NCBI GenBank assembly: GCA_018902385.1
Contig: JABSSW010000032.1
Location: 420,509-484,508, forward strand
From: Physcia stellaris
Taxonomy: Eukaryota > Ascomycota > Lecanoromycetes > Caliciales > Physciaceae
Length of the DNA: 64,000 nt
Reading direction: 5' to 3'
In this document: piece after piece, positions 13,015 to 25,566 of the stretch
Layout of the letters: every line of letters begins with the position of its first letter
How positions within the stretch are numbered: position 1 is the first letter of the stretch
Notes under the pieces: generated by a model
The model's database searches: none
Seen by the model: the letters and a program-made list of their open reading frames with translations, nothing else
Told to the model about the DNA's origin: nothing
Program-made: the position numbers and the translations under genes

Positions 13015-13447
13015 GGTCTCCCGAGTCCTCGTATGAGCAGCTCTACAGAAGCCAATGTGGCGCACCATACAATCCATACTAGTCCAAAGTAAGAGTATGC
13101 AGGCGCAGGCTGAAGTGACCAACAGCTGTGTCTCCTGGACAGCTCATCCCATCATACTCATGGATGTCCTTGACGCTCTGTTGAAAATGAATTCCCCAGC
13201 TCGCTGTGAAGAAAAGGCGAGAAAGGCTGGAAAGGTTACTGAGTCAATCAATCATTGGACGCCGGATCCAACCCTAACCTTCAATAAACGTATCCGGGCA
13301 ATCTTAATACCGTCGGAGGAAAGTTGTTGCGCTCTTGGGCATATGTACGAGTAGACTGATGTGGGCATCATCACTCCTAATGTTCTACAATCGTAGCAGT
13401 CACCATATTTCCTCACAATACTCAACTAAAACCGTCCAGATTCCACG

Positions 13448-14591
13448 ATGACTACACCCCAGGCTATTTCTGTTGAAAGGCTTCCACCGAAGCGAGAGCT
13501 TTCATTGGCCCCATCCCACCACGTTGGTAGCCCCCAGCTTCTTTTCAAAATCCCTGGCCTTCATTTCATAAACACACCCCATGGGAAGCTTTCATGACTT
13601 CGCGCCAGAGGGGAGATTTCCAACCGGTCCCTTCTACGCGGGAGAAGCTAGTCAAGATCCGGACACCAGATTGGGGTAGTAGCAGCGAGCATAACGGAGC
13701 TGTGAAAGCAACATGGATTGGACATGCTTCATTTCTGATCGAAACGCCAACGCGATCCAGTGCAAAGAGGGGCGTGAGGGTACTTTTCGACCCAGTCTTT
13801 AGCGAACGGACGAGCCCGGTAAGCTTCGCTGGTCCGAAACGCTACACCCCAACGCCATGTGCACTTGAGGAATTGCCCGATATCGACGTCGTGGTGATCT
13901 CTCATGATCATTACGACCACATGGATTCAGACACTTTGTACAAGATCTTTCAGCGTCGAAAGGAAATGTGCATTTTGTCGTCCCTTTGGGAAACGCAGCG
14001 AGATTAGTAGGCTTTGGAATTGGAAAGGATGCGGTTACCCAATTAGACTGGTGGCAGGCCATACGCGTGAATGTTGTGAACATTGGGAAAATCTCATTAA
14101 CGTGCACGCCTTCACAACATTTCTCTGGCCGTGGAGTATTTGACCAAGGGTCTACCCTCTGGTCATCATGGGTACTGGAGGCCGACGGAGCTGCTGGTAC
14201 CAAGAAAGTCTACTTCTCCGGAGACACAGGATATCGCTACGTTCCCAAAGGTGCCAAGGATGAAGATGTCCCCTGTTGTCCTGCTTTCGAAGAGATTGCG
14301 GAAACCTTTGGCGGGTTCGATCTCAGCCTTTTGCCCATTGGACTGTACTCGCCCCGGCACTTCTGTTCGCCAATACACTGCAATCCCGAGGATTCGGTTC
14401 AATTGCACCGGATTTTAAGGAGTAAGAAGACGATTGGTATGCACTATGGCACTGTTCGAGGTGGCATAAGCCAATATTATGAGGAGGTCACGGAGCCACC
14501 AAGGCGTTTCAGAGAAGCTGCCGAGCGGGAGGGCTTAAAGTGGGGAGAAGAAATTGGTCTAATAGATGTCGGGGAAACTGCCCTTGTGTAA
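13448..14591 (+). CDS. metallo-beta-lactamase-fold hydrolase (NAPE-PLD-like), two apparent 1-base deletions
   Basis: The gene reads in three frames that join perfectly if one base is added at each of two places. ATG 13448 reads MTTPQAISVERLPPKRELS...HHVGSP; after the C5 run at 13531-13535 the next frame continues ASFQNPWPSFHKHTPWEAF, TWIGHASFLIET and the metal site SHDHYDHMD; near 13952-13963 the frame shifts again to HFVVPLGNAARL and runs to 14591 (YFSGDTGYR, HYGTVRGG). With both bases restored it would be 381 aa, normal for the family. The HxHxDH zinc motif is intact. Relatives hydrolyse N-acyl-phosphatidylethanolamines or are uncharacterised MBL hydrolases. Consensus error is likelier than a true pseudogene, because all motifs are preserved. 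Confidence 0.75.
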
Positions 14592-15320
14592 CGTCTGCAG
14601 ATGCGTACAAGTTGAAGAGCATCAGACTATCAAATCCTGGTTCTCGAATGCTTCGACCTCCTTCCCGTTGCTCTGTGTCTAAGTTTATTTCACCGAGACC
14701 CTCCACAGCATACAGTGACAGCAGACATGCTATCCTATGCACTGGTGTAGCACTTTGGTTTTAGGTGGCACTTAGCTGAGGAGTAATTAACGCGAGGCCC
14801 GGGATCGCCCCTAGAGCGTTCCGCTGCCGGGAACCCGTAACCGCGGAAATTGGAGTGCCACCCTCATGGGAAACGTTGGTCAGGGCCGCTAGCGTCAAGA
14901 AGCTCTGCTATAAATCAAGTAATCTCAGAAGTAAATAGGAAGGGATTGGGAGTGGGGGAGGTAAGGGATGCATGCAGAGTCTTGGCACGTCTGAAAAGGA
15001 CTGCTGCAGGAACACGTGACGTTGATACCGGGTGGCTGGCGCTTCATTCATTTCTTCTCTTTCGTCTTCTTCAGAGCTTTATCTTCATCTTCATCATCAT
15101 CGCTGTTGCCATAAATGAACTAATTACGAGAAATATCAAACCCTGGTTCATCGACTGAAACTCGGGTCTAAGGCTACTGCTCTGCCAGCATCTACGAGCC
15201 CCAAATTATCTTTGTGTTTGCTTGGATTACCGCTTTCCGGCCCAATACGACTGTATTCTTCCAGTGTTGTCCCTCGCAAACAGGAGTCACACTCTGCCGT
15301 TTAATAGGATTTGCTCAAAA
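14592..15320. other. intergenic, nothing recognised
   Basis: No family-like frame. A short TCTTCATCTTCATCATCATC-type microsatellite lies near 15,080-15,105. Confidence 0.4.
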
Positions 15321-15881
15321 ATGCCTCTCTTCAAACATAATGTTGGCCACTTTCGTGCCTGCACTCGGAACCTTTCGCCATCCACACAGATGCATTGTCT
15401 TTCCAGTATGAACACTCGTATACACTCAAGGTCATTCACACACCCTCCGGATTCTCGTTTGTTTGAGGCTGTCAGGGACATCGCTTCAACCATGGGTAAA
15501 AACCCAAGTGTCTATACGCCTCAGGGAGGAATGATCGTCGGCTTCCCCCTAGAAAGGTTGCGTGCCTGCCAGGCCATAATTAAGCCACTGATTTCGCAGA
15601 ACACGGGCAGAATATTAGTCTGGAAACTTTTTCGAGAAAAGACATTCGTCACTCCAACTTCGTGCTTCAAGCAAAGCGCGGCGGAACTCATCCAGGTTCT
15701 TGAGCGTGATAGCCAACAAGCGCGACCGCGCTGGACCGCGGAAGAACGCAATATATTCACACTATTCTTAGTAATCTATAGGCGGGAAGTCCTGGCAGAG
15801 CATGCCCGAAAAACGAGACGAAGGCTTTTGCTTTTGGCAGGCGGAATGATGGCTTTTGTTCTACTGTGGAGCAAGGATTGA
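15321..15881 (+). CDS. hypothetical protein with C-terminal membrane anchor
   Basis: Single open frame of 186 aa from the first true ATG (15321). The family is not recognised. The N-terminal 45 residues are basic and Ser/Arg-rich and could be a mitochondrial presequence. The middle is mixed helical. The C-terminus is a basic cluster (ARKTRRR) followed by a single hydrophobic segment (LLLLAGGMMAFVLLW) and ends within a few residues, so a tail-anchored topology is inferred. Confidence 0.5.
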   Translation: MPLFKHNVGHFRACTRNLSPSTQMHCLSSMNTRIHSRSFTHPPDSRLFEAVRDIASTMGKNPSVYTPQGGMIVGFPLERLRACQAIIKPLISQNTGRILVWKLFREKTFVTPTSCFKQSAAELIQVLERDSQQARPRWTAEERNIFTLFLVIYRREVLAEHARKTRRRLLLLAGGMMAFVLLWSKD

Positions 15882-16137
15882 GAATTATCTTAGCGGTTAC
15901 GCAGCAGAATGATCAACGTAGCGTAGCGCACCAAGTCGACTTGATGTTCCGATCAGAGCAAGCCAGACAGGTTTTCATTGACCTTGTGGCGAGCTATAGG
16001 GCCCTCGCCTAGGGAACTACATACAGGTTTCGTCCCTTTCCAGCCACGGCGGGGAAAACGTCTTTGTAGCTTCTAAAGCCTTCCTCGAGACCTAATAAGC
16101 TACCAATGTGTAGATAAAACTTCTCATATCAGCTTTT

Positions 16138-17182
16138 TTAGACTATCGTTGGTTCGTCCTCGTTGCAGATGGACTCAGGTTTCTCAATGAACGAGTTCAA
16201 AATACACGCCATGGCACTCTGAACGTCAGGAACCAGCTGCTCCATGACTCGATGAAAGCTTTGCCATCCACATAGCCCGTCCTGATCCAAGTCGAAGGCG
16301 CCCAGAGTGGCATCGGTAACTTTTTCCAGGCCACCCAATGAAGATGCCAGGATTCGCTCCGGATCAGTATCAGCCCAGTGCAGCTGACATGCCAAGAAGA
16401 GCCGAATCAGGGCTTGTAGATCCGCCTGTGTAAGCCGACCGTTCAGCAATTCCGCATGGGAGGGGGGCAAGGACGAAGGCGATGGAAGTTGGGGCGCAGG
16501 GGTTCCGATCTTTGGAGTGTGCGGGTGTCTTAGGATTCTGCGTTTGGAAACGATACGCAGTGTTTCCTTTATATCTTCGTCGTTCCTTTCACTCCTCTCA
16601 CCTGTACCGAGGCTCGTACTAGGTGCCAGTGATTGAAACAAGATCCGTGTGTACCTAGCTTGAACCTGCGGCGCGCGCTCATTCTCTCCTTCTCCCTCTT
16701 CCTCCTCATCCTCGGCAAGCGGAAAATTTTGTTCGTCGTTACCGAGGAGAAGAACAACAGCGGTACGTAAAGTGCCCAAGTCCAACTCCTTTACCGGGTC
16801 CTGATGATATGGAAATGAGCCAACGCCCAGAAAAAGCCTATAAAGCACTGGTCCCGCCTGATGAATCAACGACGTGGATACTCCCGGGATGGAGAGGAAG
16901 AGGAAAGAAGTGAGATCTACCCAGGCTGACTTGCATGCTTGTCGAAAACCTGTTCAAGCCACGATCGCTCCTCGAATGATAGACAAAAGGTGCTGAGCAC
17001 ACCTCGATACCGCTGTACTAGCTGATCTATGGAAATACTAGAGTCAGAGAGCTACTTGGGTATAGGCTTTCGGTGTGAATCTTCCAACGCCTACCTCGAG
17101 ATGTAATCGGTTTCAACCAGTCCGCCCTTTCCCTGGAATATTTCTCTTCTTCTGCAAGCGTCGTTGATGACGTCTGGCCCAT
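16138..17182 (-). CDS. EF-hand protein related to Rtc5/mEAK7 N-terminal half, one apparent frameshift
   Basis: Exon 1, 17182-17095, starts MGQTSSTTLAEEEKYSRER (an N-terminal MG suits N-myristoylation, as in Rtc5 relatives). A 68-nt intron (17094-17027, CCATAG) leads to DQLVQRYRGVLSTFCLSFEER, then VFDKHA. The frame then shifts by one base near 16,917-16,934 and continues WVDLTSFLFLSIPGVSTSLI, VLYRLFLGVGSFPY and an EF-hand-like loop DLDQDGLCGWQSF, ending at 16138. With one base restored it is 325 aa. Rtc5 and mEAK7 proteins go on into a TLD domain. None is present here, so this is either a short paralogue or a different EF-hand family. The two-exon model and spacing are solid; the family assignment is moderate. 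Confidence 0.55.
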
Positions 17183-20100
17183 GATCGATAGATAGCTAAT
17201 TTTGCGTGGTGAGGTGGGCTATCCCACGGCCTGGTACTAAGTCAATAGCTTGAACATATACGCTGACAGACCTGCAATTACCCGACTTCGGACGGAATGA
17301 GAAGATGATGTTCAATCAATATAGTATTCATGTGCCAAGGTTGGGTCCGCAATTTGTCACAAATCATGGGATAGACTTCTTATCGATGATTCCAAGAAAG
17401 CTGCTGCCTAGAAAGTGCCGAGACTTGGACTTCCATAGGAATATCTAGGACTCTTTATCCGTGCAATGAAGATTGTTGCGCGAGAAACTTCGCTTTGTGA
17501 TGATTAGAAAGAAGACCGTCGCAAATTTATATGAGTGAGAGGTACCTTCTAGATTCCTTGTTACTACTGCCATCTCTCGAATAGTTAGGCTACAGCGCCC
17601 CTTACTTATCAGAACGGCTCTTGACCAAAATGGGGAAACTTTGGAGTTAGGTCTGGGAGTTCTTGATCCAAAATCAAGCCCCCACGCTCACCACTCGAAA
17701 TTGCCATGTAAATCAGATATCGTCACTCGATTTCAGCATTCTTCGTTGCTGAACAGGATAGAATCCGGAACAGGGCGCCACCAGCCCAGATTCGCGGCGG
17801 ACACTCTATCTTGACTATCGATTGATCAAAAATATTCCAATCGCTCTCGATCCTTAACATCCCAGATCTCCCAATCTCTGGGAATACACTCCTGTAATTC
17901 TTTTCACTACACCGCGTAAGTGCCGAATAAGGTCAACAAACGCTTCCAGCTTCAAAGAAGGTTGGCACCCGCACACCCCCGGCCATCAGCCCTCATCTCT
18001 CATCGCGAGCTCAGGATCACGCCCCATCGTTATCAGTTTGAAAGTATCTTCAACACTTAACGGGAAACGCAAGAGTGGGCTAGACGACAACTCCTGAGAT
18101 GGCAGGGAATTTCGCAATGGCTCGTCAGGCTGACCTGGAAACGACATCTGTGCCTGCTTAGGATGAGACGGCACGAAGTTCCCTCCTGAGCATTGCAGCA
18201 GGGGGGTTTAAATCAAACTATGTCATCTGGGAGTAGGTCATCACACTTGGGTGAAACAAGTCTATATATTGGCCTTTCCTCAGGAGGGCTTTGCGTGATA
18301 CTACTCTTTCCAACTTTTGGCACTGCCGAAAATGTCCCCTGAGTGAAACTGCTTGATGATTGACATCCTATATCCAGCATAAATGGCATGCTATCTTGTC
18401 TTCCGATCTAGTTGTCTAGGAACTGCGAGCTGAGTCGCTGCGCCTCGAACCAACTAACCCTTCCAGTCTGGCGAGCTTTTGGTTGCGGACATCCCTCCTC
18501 AGTATCACAGGCATTTAGCTACGAATCGTCCTTCCTCCGGCTACTACGAAAATGTCACAGGGAGGGTGATTAGAACAGCAGCGCCTCTATGCCCTTAATC
18601 TCGAAAAATACCACTCACATACCCAGAGATTCTTCCATGTATCCAAAAATTGATCAGCAAACTCAAAAACCACCCTTCTCTAGCATGAGAAAGAAGTGAT
18701 CCCCTAGTTGAGCTCGTTATATTTATTCAAGTGGTTCAGGGGCGGCACGGTTTCTGCGATTCAGGCGGCCGGCGAAGATCAATCGGTTACTGCTCTACGG
18801 TACGGTACAGGAAGGATTAGAGAGATTGAGCTCTTCGCTGGGTATGTACTTGAAAATCGCTGCGAGTGGGATTGGGGAAGACAGGATCCAGTCGGAGGCA
18901 TGGGGGCAACAAACTTCCCAGTTCCATGAGTAAGTTTCTCCTTTATTCGGCGTATACAAATACGTAAGGGAAACAATTGCTGATTAACCTAATAACATAT
19001 ATGTAGGTGGTGGCAATGAACGATCTCACCTTTTTAATGCTTGCATCGCATTTTCTCTCGTTCCGCGACCTCATTCCCGGAAGCAGCCTTCTATTTCTGT
19101 GGGTTTGTGGTTTTGAGATTTGGGACGCGGGATGTCTCTTTCCGTGACCTCGTACGTCAATCTGATCCTTGAGCGAAAATGTTTTGCAATCCCAAGAGAC
19201 GAGCCTCTATATCAAAAAGTGGTGCATATCTTCGATAAAAGAATCCTCGCTTGATCCAAAAACCTCCCTTCCACCCACGCAAGCCCCCTCCCCCTCCCCC
19301 TCCCCACCTCCGGATATAATTCCTCCAAACAAATGCAAATCGTGGAATGTACTACATATATATATTTCAACAGGCACTTGAGCTACGGACTGAGGTGGCG
19401 AGGAGTGGAAGGGATGATGGTTTGCTGACTGATTGATTGATGGGGGATAGCGGTTTTGTTTCATGGGGCTTTGTGGGAGTTTTTGGGTGTTGGATAGAGG
19501 GAGGAGCGAGGGTGTTGTTTGGAGGTATGTTTAGTTGTCATGGGATGAACTGAGGGATGACTACATAGCTGGTGGGTGATTATCAGGAGGAGGATGCCAT
19601 CGAAGAGAAGGATGACAGCTCGGACGAGTCTGATGCCTTCTTTACTGAGCGCTGATGGATAGCGTTTCGATTTGCTTTCAATATGCCTTGTACTTACGAG
19701 TACAAGTACCTAGGAGCTGAACAGTCTGGTGTCAGTTGGGAAACTGAGTATGCTAGGTGATGTGTAGTCGCCATGGGACAAAACCGAGCGTCTCCACATG
19801 CACTGGTGATTACGGTGAGGAAGAACCGCCATCAATAAAAAAAAAAGCAGGGACGGAGATGAGAAAGGCACAAATAAATCTGTGCCGCAGGGAGTCCAGA
19901 TCTCCTATCCCAAAATCCGAGTCCTTTCACGATCCCCATGCAAAGTCCAAGCTCCCTCTCAGTCTCCACTCCACTCAATCTCCCCCCTCTGCTAAAAATA
20001 ACATCTTTCGCCTCGCTTCCATACATCTCCCTCTCCCTCCCTTCATCCCCCATAACTCTAGAGTAAATGCAATGGACCGCCTAATCCAACTCCAAGCTTC

Positions 20101-20659
20101 CCCACAGGCTACTCGTACAGCAGAGATTAAGGAATCGGGTTTCACGACCCGCAGTTATGTGTCTCAGGACTAGCGTCGTCTCCGATCGGTTGGGACGCGG
20201 TCGCGGGAAGACGGCACTGGGGCGCTTGTTTCGTGGATTCGATCTTTGATTTTAATAGGATTAGGGGGAAAGAGGAGAGGAGGGGGTGGGCACGGACTTA
20301 GTTGCTTTGATTTAGGTCTCTGGAGGAAAGGAGGGGAGGGGGAGATGGGGTGAGATGCAGAGGGTGGCGATGAATTTGTTGAAGGTTGGGTGGCATGGGG
20401 GGCACATGGTATAGGTATAGGAAGACGGATATGTGGAAAGCGATGGATAAGAAAAGCTTTGAAACGATCGAACAGCTCCCAAGTTCCCAATGCACTTCGC
20501 TACGCACTCCACTCGATCAAAAACATGAGGGTATATCCACCAAAGCCCACAACCCCGACAACCATCGCGAGAAAAGCCAGTCCCTCGCCGATCCCCAACC
20601 CCCTCGTAAATCGATAATATAATACACTACTTCAAAACCCCCAAAGTTAGCCCCAAGTC
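17183..20659. other. 3.5-kb intergenic stretch
   Basis: No gene recognised on either strand. Small frames at 17,986-18,174 (minus) and 19,757-20,173 (plus, 138 codons) show no family resemblance. A (CCCCTC)n run lies near 19,285-19,310 and C-rich/T-rich low complexity at 19,920-20,050 and 20,250-20,350. Confidence 0.4.
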
Positions 20660-21911
20660 TCACACCTCCCCCTCAACCTCCCTTACCCCCGTCCTAACCA
20701 GCCCCTCCTGCCCCTCCCCCTCCCCATCCATCTTCGCCCACTTCCTCGCACTGCTCAACCTCAACGCGCTCGTACCGGGCCCGGACCCCTCTCTCGGCTC
20801 GCCGTGGCGGTAGCGTTCGGCATATGTCCGGGGGCGGGCGACGAGGAAGCGATCCACGAAATTGGAGATGGCTTCGCGGCCGGCGATGCCGGCTACGGAG
20901 GCGAAGACGATGGCCATGTTCAGCTCGATGCAGCTGAAGATGTCCGGGTTGACGACGGAGCCGGTGATGTTGTCCGGATTGGCTTTGGCGACGAAGAAGA
21001 TGCGGGTTAGGGAGATTATGGTGACGCTGGGGGATGGGTTAGTTCGGGTGCAAGGGTGGTGATGAGGGGAGGAAGAGGGGGCTTACATCGCTCCGATGAA
21101 TAGCTGGATCCCGGCTACGATCTTGTTGTGCAGGTGCATTTGCAGATCCGTCAGCCACACCGCCGGTACACTGAAGATAATGACATCGGTGATGAGGTTG
21201 GCGATCCCGGTTCCGAACCAGCCTGCACGGGCGGGTGCACATTTGCCGCCGGGGAGGCCTGGCGTCCATGCTGCGGCCAATGGCTTGCATTGGCCGAGAT
21301 AGTATGATATGGAGCCCACAAGGAGGCAGCCAACTGCAACGTGTGCGGTCCAGTACACGATCTTTGTGGACTTTTTGCCGGTGCCTGCCACGAAGATGCG
21401 GCCGTAGAGAATGATGAGAGCGAATTTGAGGAGGCAGAGGGAGGTCGTCCAGGCGAGTTCTTCGATGAAGAGTGCCTTGAGAGCGTCAATGCTGTGATAC
21501 TGAACTGGTTGAGAGGGTTCATACCTTCAAAGCCCAGCCAAGCTGATCAGTGGTCAATGTATCTTGATCCCATCCTACGCCGCCGAGCAAGATGGCTAGC
21601 AATCATCAGCAAAGCAGGGAAGTGGCATGGTGGAACGACTTACAAACGATTCGTAGAGCGCCATTCAAGACCACCAGAACCTAGGATATGTTAGTCTTGA
21701 AGAACTTTGAAGGGGCCAGGGGTTATACCGTCGCCGTCAAGACCAAAGCATCGGTGAGTACAAGATTTCTCCATTGTAGCGACCCCGCTCGGGCCTTTTT
21801 CAGATTTTTAATAAAACGAGAGACAGAGGAAGCGATAGCGAGTGAAGTGAATATAGCATTGATAACGAGCAAAGCTTTACCGCCATGAGAAGGAGCAATG
21901 ATATTGGCCAT
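20660..21911 (-). CDS. fungal rhodopsin-domain integral membrane protein (1)
   Basis: Five exons, all with GT-AG ends and frame kept: 21911-21729, 21680-21644, 21595-21525, 21475-21087 and 21026-20660; introns of 48, 48, 49 and 60 nt; 348 aa. Hydrophobic spans alternate in the way of the fungal 'rhodopsin domain' family (seven spans). Typical stretches are the WTTSLCLLKFALIILYGRIF helix, the loop Cys pair around GQCKPLAAAWTPGLPGGKC, ANLITDVIIFSVPAVWL and FSCIELNMAIVFASVAGIAG. The first span is shorter than usual. The 60-residue tail is Arg/Gly-rich. These proteins resemble GPCRs in topology, but their ligands are unknown and no retinal-binding lysine motif is claimed. Confidence 0.88.
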
Positions 21912-23627
21912 CTCTCCGACAAGATTGAAAGAGTGAAATAATGCCGGTGCGCGGGGTTGGAGTTCTTCTGTTGGGTGTTGTCAGAACGTTGGGAATGCAG
22001 GAACATGTCGCGCATGTTATAGACGAGAATAGGCGATATTGTCTATCCGCTCGATTCTCCTTCTTGCCGTGCTGCAAGGCCTGGGCCTGAGCTTGCGATG
22101 CTATGCGATCGCAGCCCGTGTCTGCTCATCCTTGAAATAGCCATTCGAGAACGCAGCACGGGACATAGTTCGTAGGATCGCAAATTCGAAGGGTCCAACT
22201 GGTCCGTGACAGCCACAATTGAAGCTACGACTTATATTAAATAAATCTTTTCAATAGTTCACGTCCTTCGGCCCAGTCTCCGTAGAAATTCTTTACGCTT
22301 GGATCAAGAGAGGATAGCGTAGGGAAAGTCTGGAGATTTGGTGCGAGTGGCGCGTTTGTAGAGTTTGCCGCGCGAATAGGAAACTTTTGTCGTTCTGGAA
22401 CGTGGCTTGCTCGCATAAAACTTGGCGGTAGGGCAATTCCTCCGCAACGTTGTTATTATTAATCGTCTCATCTTGCCCGATCAATGATTGAACAATTCAT
22501 TGGCTTTGCGGGAGCTGCTGCAGGGACAAGGCGCAAGGCTAAATTTATAAGGCTTAAAAGCTATGTTCAATAGTTAGTACGGAGTAATCTGCGACAATTG
22601 GACGATGGGTAGACGCACGAGCTTTGTATTTCGACTATCGACTAGTCTTCCTGAGCAAGGCGTACAGTAACCGGGCACGTCTATGCACTCCAATAACATC
22701 CGCAAGAAGACTTGGTGGAATTTCATTGAGATTGAGAAACTCTTTCCACTAGCTACTCCGCAACATATGTCGTATTCTGACGGCATGCGATGCAATTAAG
22801 ATGGAAGGCTGTAATGTTCAGTGCTGGTCATATAATTTGTATTTGGCTGAAGTCCCTCGGTCCACTACGTATGTGTGCATGCCTCCTGGGATCAACAACG
22901 GCGACGAGAGTCAATGGTATTAAATTATTAATGAAAATCCGTGCTGTGCTTAGACTGCTGGAGCACGTGATGATCAGCTATAACCACGCTCGTCCACATG
23001 TGTTGCCCACACTAGATGTGCCGTGCCATGTCAACACGAAAAAATAATTGGATACAAGGTCTAAATTTCCCCAGAGGCTTCACAGGCTTCAAGAACGCCG
23101 CCGGTCGCACGACGAGCCCTACTAAACCGCACGGGCTTTTAACGTAATGCGGGGTGCTTGAACATGGCATATTTTTCCATGTCACACGTGTCACGAGGGA
23201 GGCGCCACTAACTGGAGAGTACAGATTGTTGGTCTGGTCTCTAGACAACATCGGGCTCTGATAGCTGAAATGCATAAAATCAAGAGGTAGTTGTTTTAGC
23301 TATCGTACGCCAGGGATGCCCTAGAAGACCCTGGAGGACAAGAGGGAGAAGAGGTAGACGGTGTTGCGTTATAATTACTAATTTATGTTGCAAGGGAAAA
23401 TTGGCTGTCTGCTAGAGGTTAATTAAGGAAGGAGATAAATTGATGGATTTCATACGACGCAGGGATATCATACGAAGTAGAACAGGAAAAAAACGGCGAT
23501 AAAGGTCAGCATAAACGTCCAAGTATCCGTACAATGTTTTTGTCTACTAGAAACCAACTAAAGTATTTCATGCCTTAGACGTTCCGAAATGGCGCCAGAA
23601 TGCGTCTAGTAACTTCTCCATCGGACC
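21912..23627. other. intergenic, AT-leaning, no gene recognised
   Basis: Short frames only. One TACGGAGTA nonamer lies at 22,578-22,586. Confidence 0.4.
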
Positions 23628-24941
23628 CTACAGCTTCAATAGCTCTCCAAACCATCTGACCAGACCCCGAACTGTCCAGGGTTGAGGTACTACTGGCTTC
23701 GGTCTCTCATCCCAATCCTTGATCATCAAGTCCATGAGTTCCAGATACCAACAGGTATTCCCACCACTCCTCGCGAAAGTCCACAAACGTCTCAGCCACC
23801 GGCCATGTCCATACGCGTCCTCAGCATACCCCACCAGCTTTTCCGTAGCCAAGCCATCGAACTTTGCTTTCAACTCCGTCTCCTCTGCCGTGAGCCGCTC
23901 GAGCGACTTAGGTTGGTGGTCTGTATTGAGGTAACCCGTATAACCTTCGCCTTCAAGATCCCAAATCCAGTCCAATGGCGGACGAGCGAGCGGCCGAGGG
24001 ACGGCGATGGCATCATCCCAGTCAATGATGCCCGAGACGCGCCACTTGCCGGTGGAGTTTTCGACCATGATGTTGCGCGGCTCGAAGTCCCAGTGATGAA
24101 GGACTATGGGATAGGGGGCGGCTGCGAAGGCGCCTTCGTTAGAGAGAGCGTCGATGATTGACAGCAGTTTACGGTAGGCCGGAAGTGATATGGACTCTTC
24201 TCCTTCTTCGGCTTCGTCCTTGAGCTCCTTCGCTACCCAGCCATTCATATGGCTCAGTAGGAAGGCTTTCAGATCCGATCCTTGTCTATCTTGCGCGACG
24301 TCTGGGCCACTTAGGAATTCTGGGTCACCCTCGTTGAAATATTGCATGGTTGGGTGTGAGATAGTAACTGTGGAAGCTTCCGGAGGCGCCGCGACGAATG
24401 TTCCCGCTACGTCGAATTGAATTGACTCCAGCTTCGCCATCAATTCCACGACCTGCTCAATGATTCCGAACTTGGCCTCCTGGCTCAAGTCGTCGTAAAT
24501 TCCATTCAGAGATCTGCCTGGCAATCTAGTCTGTATCATGAATGGTGCATTCAGAGCATTGTCCTTGGTCGCGTCGAAGGTCTTCACCTTTGGTACTGGT
24601 AGTACTCCGTGAACGAAATCTAGAAGACAAGCATCGTTCTCAACCGCTTCGCACACACCGTCAGATTCGCGGAAATCCGGTAGAACTGGGACGCGAAGAA
24701 CGTATTGCTCAGCAGGGTTTTCTGAGGACGTCAGGGCGTAGACGTTGTTTATGAAAGCGTAGCCGTGATGTAGTGGCTCGATGTCGAAATTCGGCATATT
24801 GAGACCGTTGAGCATCTCCTCAATCTTGATTCTGTAATCTTCGAAAGGTTCCATCTCGGAGTCTTCTGAGGCGACGGATTCGTCATCAGGTACATCGAGC
24901 TCTTCATCTTTGGTCAACACCTGTAAGTTTTCTGCTTCCAT
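23628..24941 (-). CDS. aminoglycoside phosphotransferase (APH)-fold kinase-like protein
   Basis: Single open frame, 437 aa from the first ATG at 24941. The frame stays open upstream to about 25,053, where a splice acceptor-like ATATAG precedes it, so a short 5' exon may be missing. Seen motifs are the N-lobe ending YVLRVPVL with SDGVCEAVENDACLL, the catalytic loop HHWDFEPRNIMV (HxDxxxxN) and the metal loop GIIDWDDA. Fungal APH-fold proteins phosphorylate small molecules or proteins of unknown identity; antibiotic resistance should not be assumed. The C-terminal 80 residues include a Trp-rich region (WYLELMDLMIKDW). Confidence 0.85.
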   Translation of the reverse strand: MEAENLQVLTKDEELDVPDDESVASEDSEMEPFEDYRIKIEEMLNGLNMPNFDIEPLHHGYAFINNVYALTSSENPAEQYVLRVPVLPDFRESDGVCEAVENDACLLDFVHGVLPVPKVKTFDATKDNALNAPFMIQTRLPGRSLNGIYDDLSQEAKFGIIEQVVELMAKLESIQFDVAGTFVAAPPEASTVTISHPTMQYFNEGDPEFLSGPDVAQDRQGSDLKAFLLSHMNGWVAKELKDEAEEGEESISLPAYRKLLSIIDALSNEGAFAAAPYPIVLHHWDFEPRNIMVENSTGKWRVSGIIDWDDAIAVPRPLARPPLDWIWDLEGEGYTGYLNTDHQPKSLERLTAEETELKAKFDGLATEKLVGYAEDAYGHGRWLRRLWTFARSGGNTCWYLELMDLMIKDWDERPKPVVPQPWTVRGLVRWFGELLKL

Positions 24942-25566
24942 GCTGTTGTTTTCCTGTACTCCGAAACCCTTCTCGGACTCAGAAGATGTATCTCGGTCGA
25001 AGTGCTCGAATTGTGTGTTCCAGCTCACCACTTTCTTGATGAAGAGTCTTCTTCGTCTATATCATTTGTTAATTGAACTCAAAAAGGTTAAAAGTTGAGT
25101 TTCTTGAGTTTTGTATGGTCTTGAGAGGAGTTCCTTTATGTATTTGGTTTTGCCAAGACCTCGGGTTAACAAAGAGCATGTATCCTAAACGTCTTCACTC
25201 ATCACACACTGAGACTTTGTCATATTTGGCCCTTCTTTGTCCATGGAAAGCAGCTGACTGTTTTTATTAACAAAGCACATGGTAAGACTTAGCTTTATGT
25301 CATATGTCAACCTGCGAGGACAACGGCATTGTCATCTATCACAAAATGACACAACTTCAATGCTCATTGTTAGGTTATGACACTACACTCTGCTCACCCA
25401 ACTATTTCAACAAAAAAATATGTAGGCTTAAAAATGTTCAAGAGTCGCTTTCCCTAAGCTGCAAACAAACTTGAAGATTGACTACTCATCCTACAAACCA
25501 CATCCTGCATCCTTACCTAGTACGAGTTGAACAAACAAAAGAACAAACGGCCAGCACACTTCCGAC
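24942..25566. other. intergenic between APH and Cys/His-rich genes
   Basis: Contains the likely 5' extension of the APH gene (to about 25,053). Beyond that no frame of interest. Confidence 0.4.

Noticed and set aside
19757-20173. 138-codon plus frame
   Set aside because: Low-complexity Ser/Pro/Lys sequence in a pyrimidine-rich stretch; no family resemblance or splice support.
23682-24161. 159-codon plus frame opposite the APH gene
   Set aside because: Antisense shadow; the minus strand has the HxDxxxxN and IDWD motifs.
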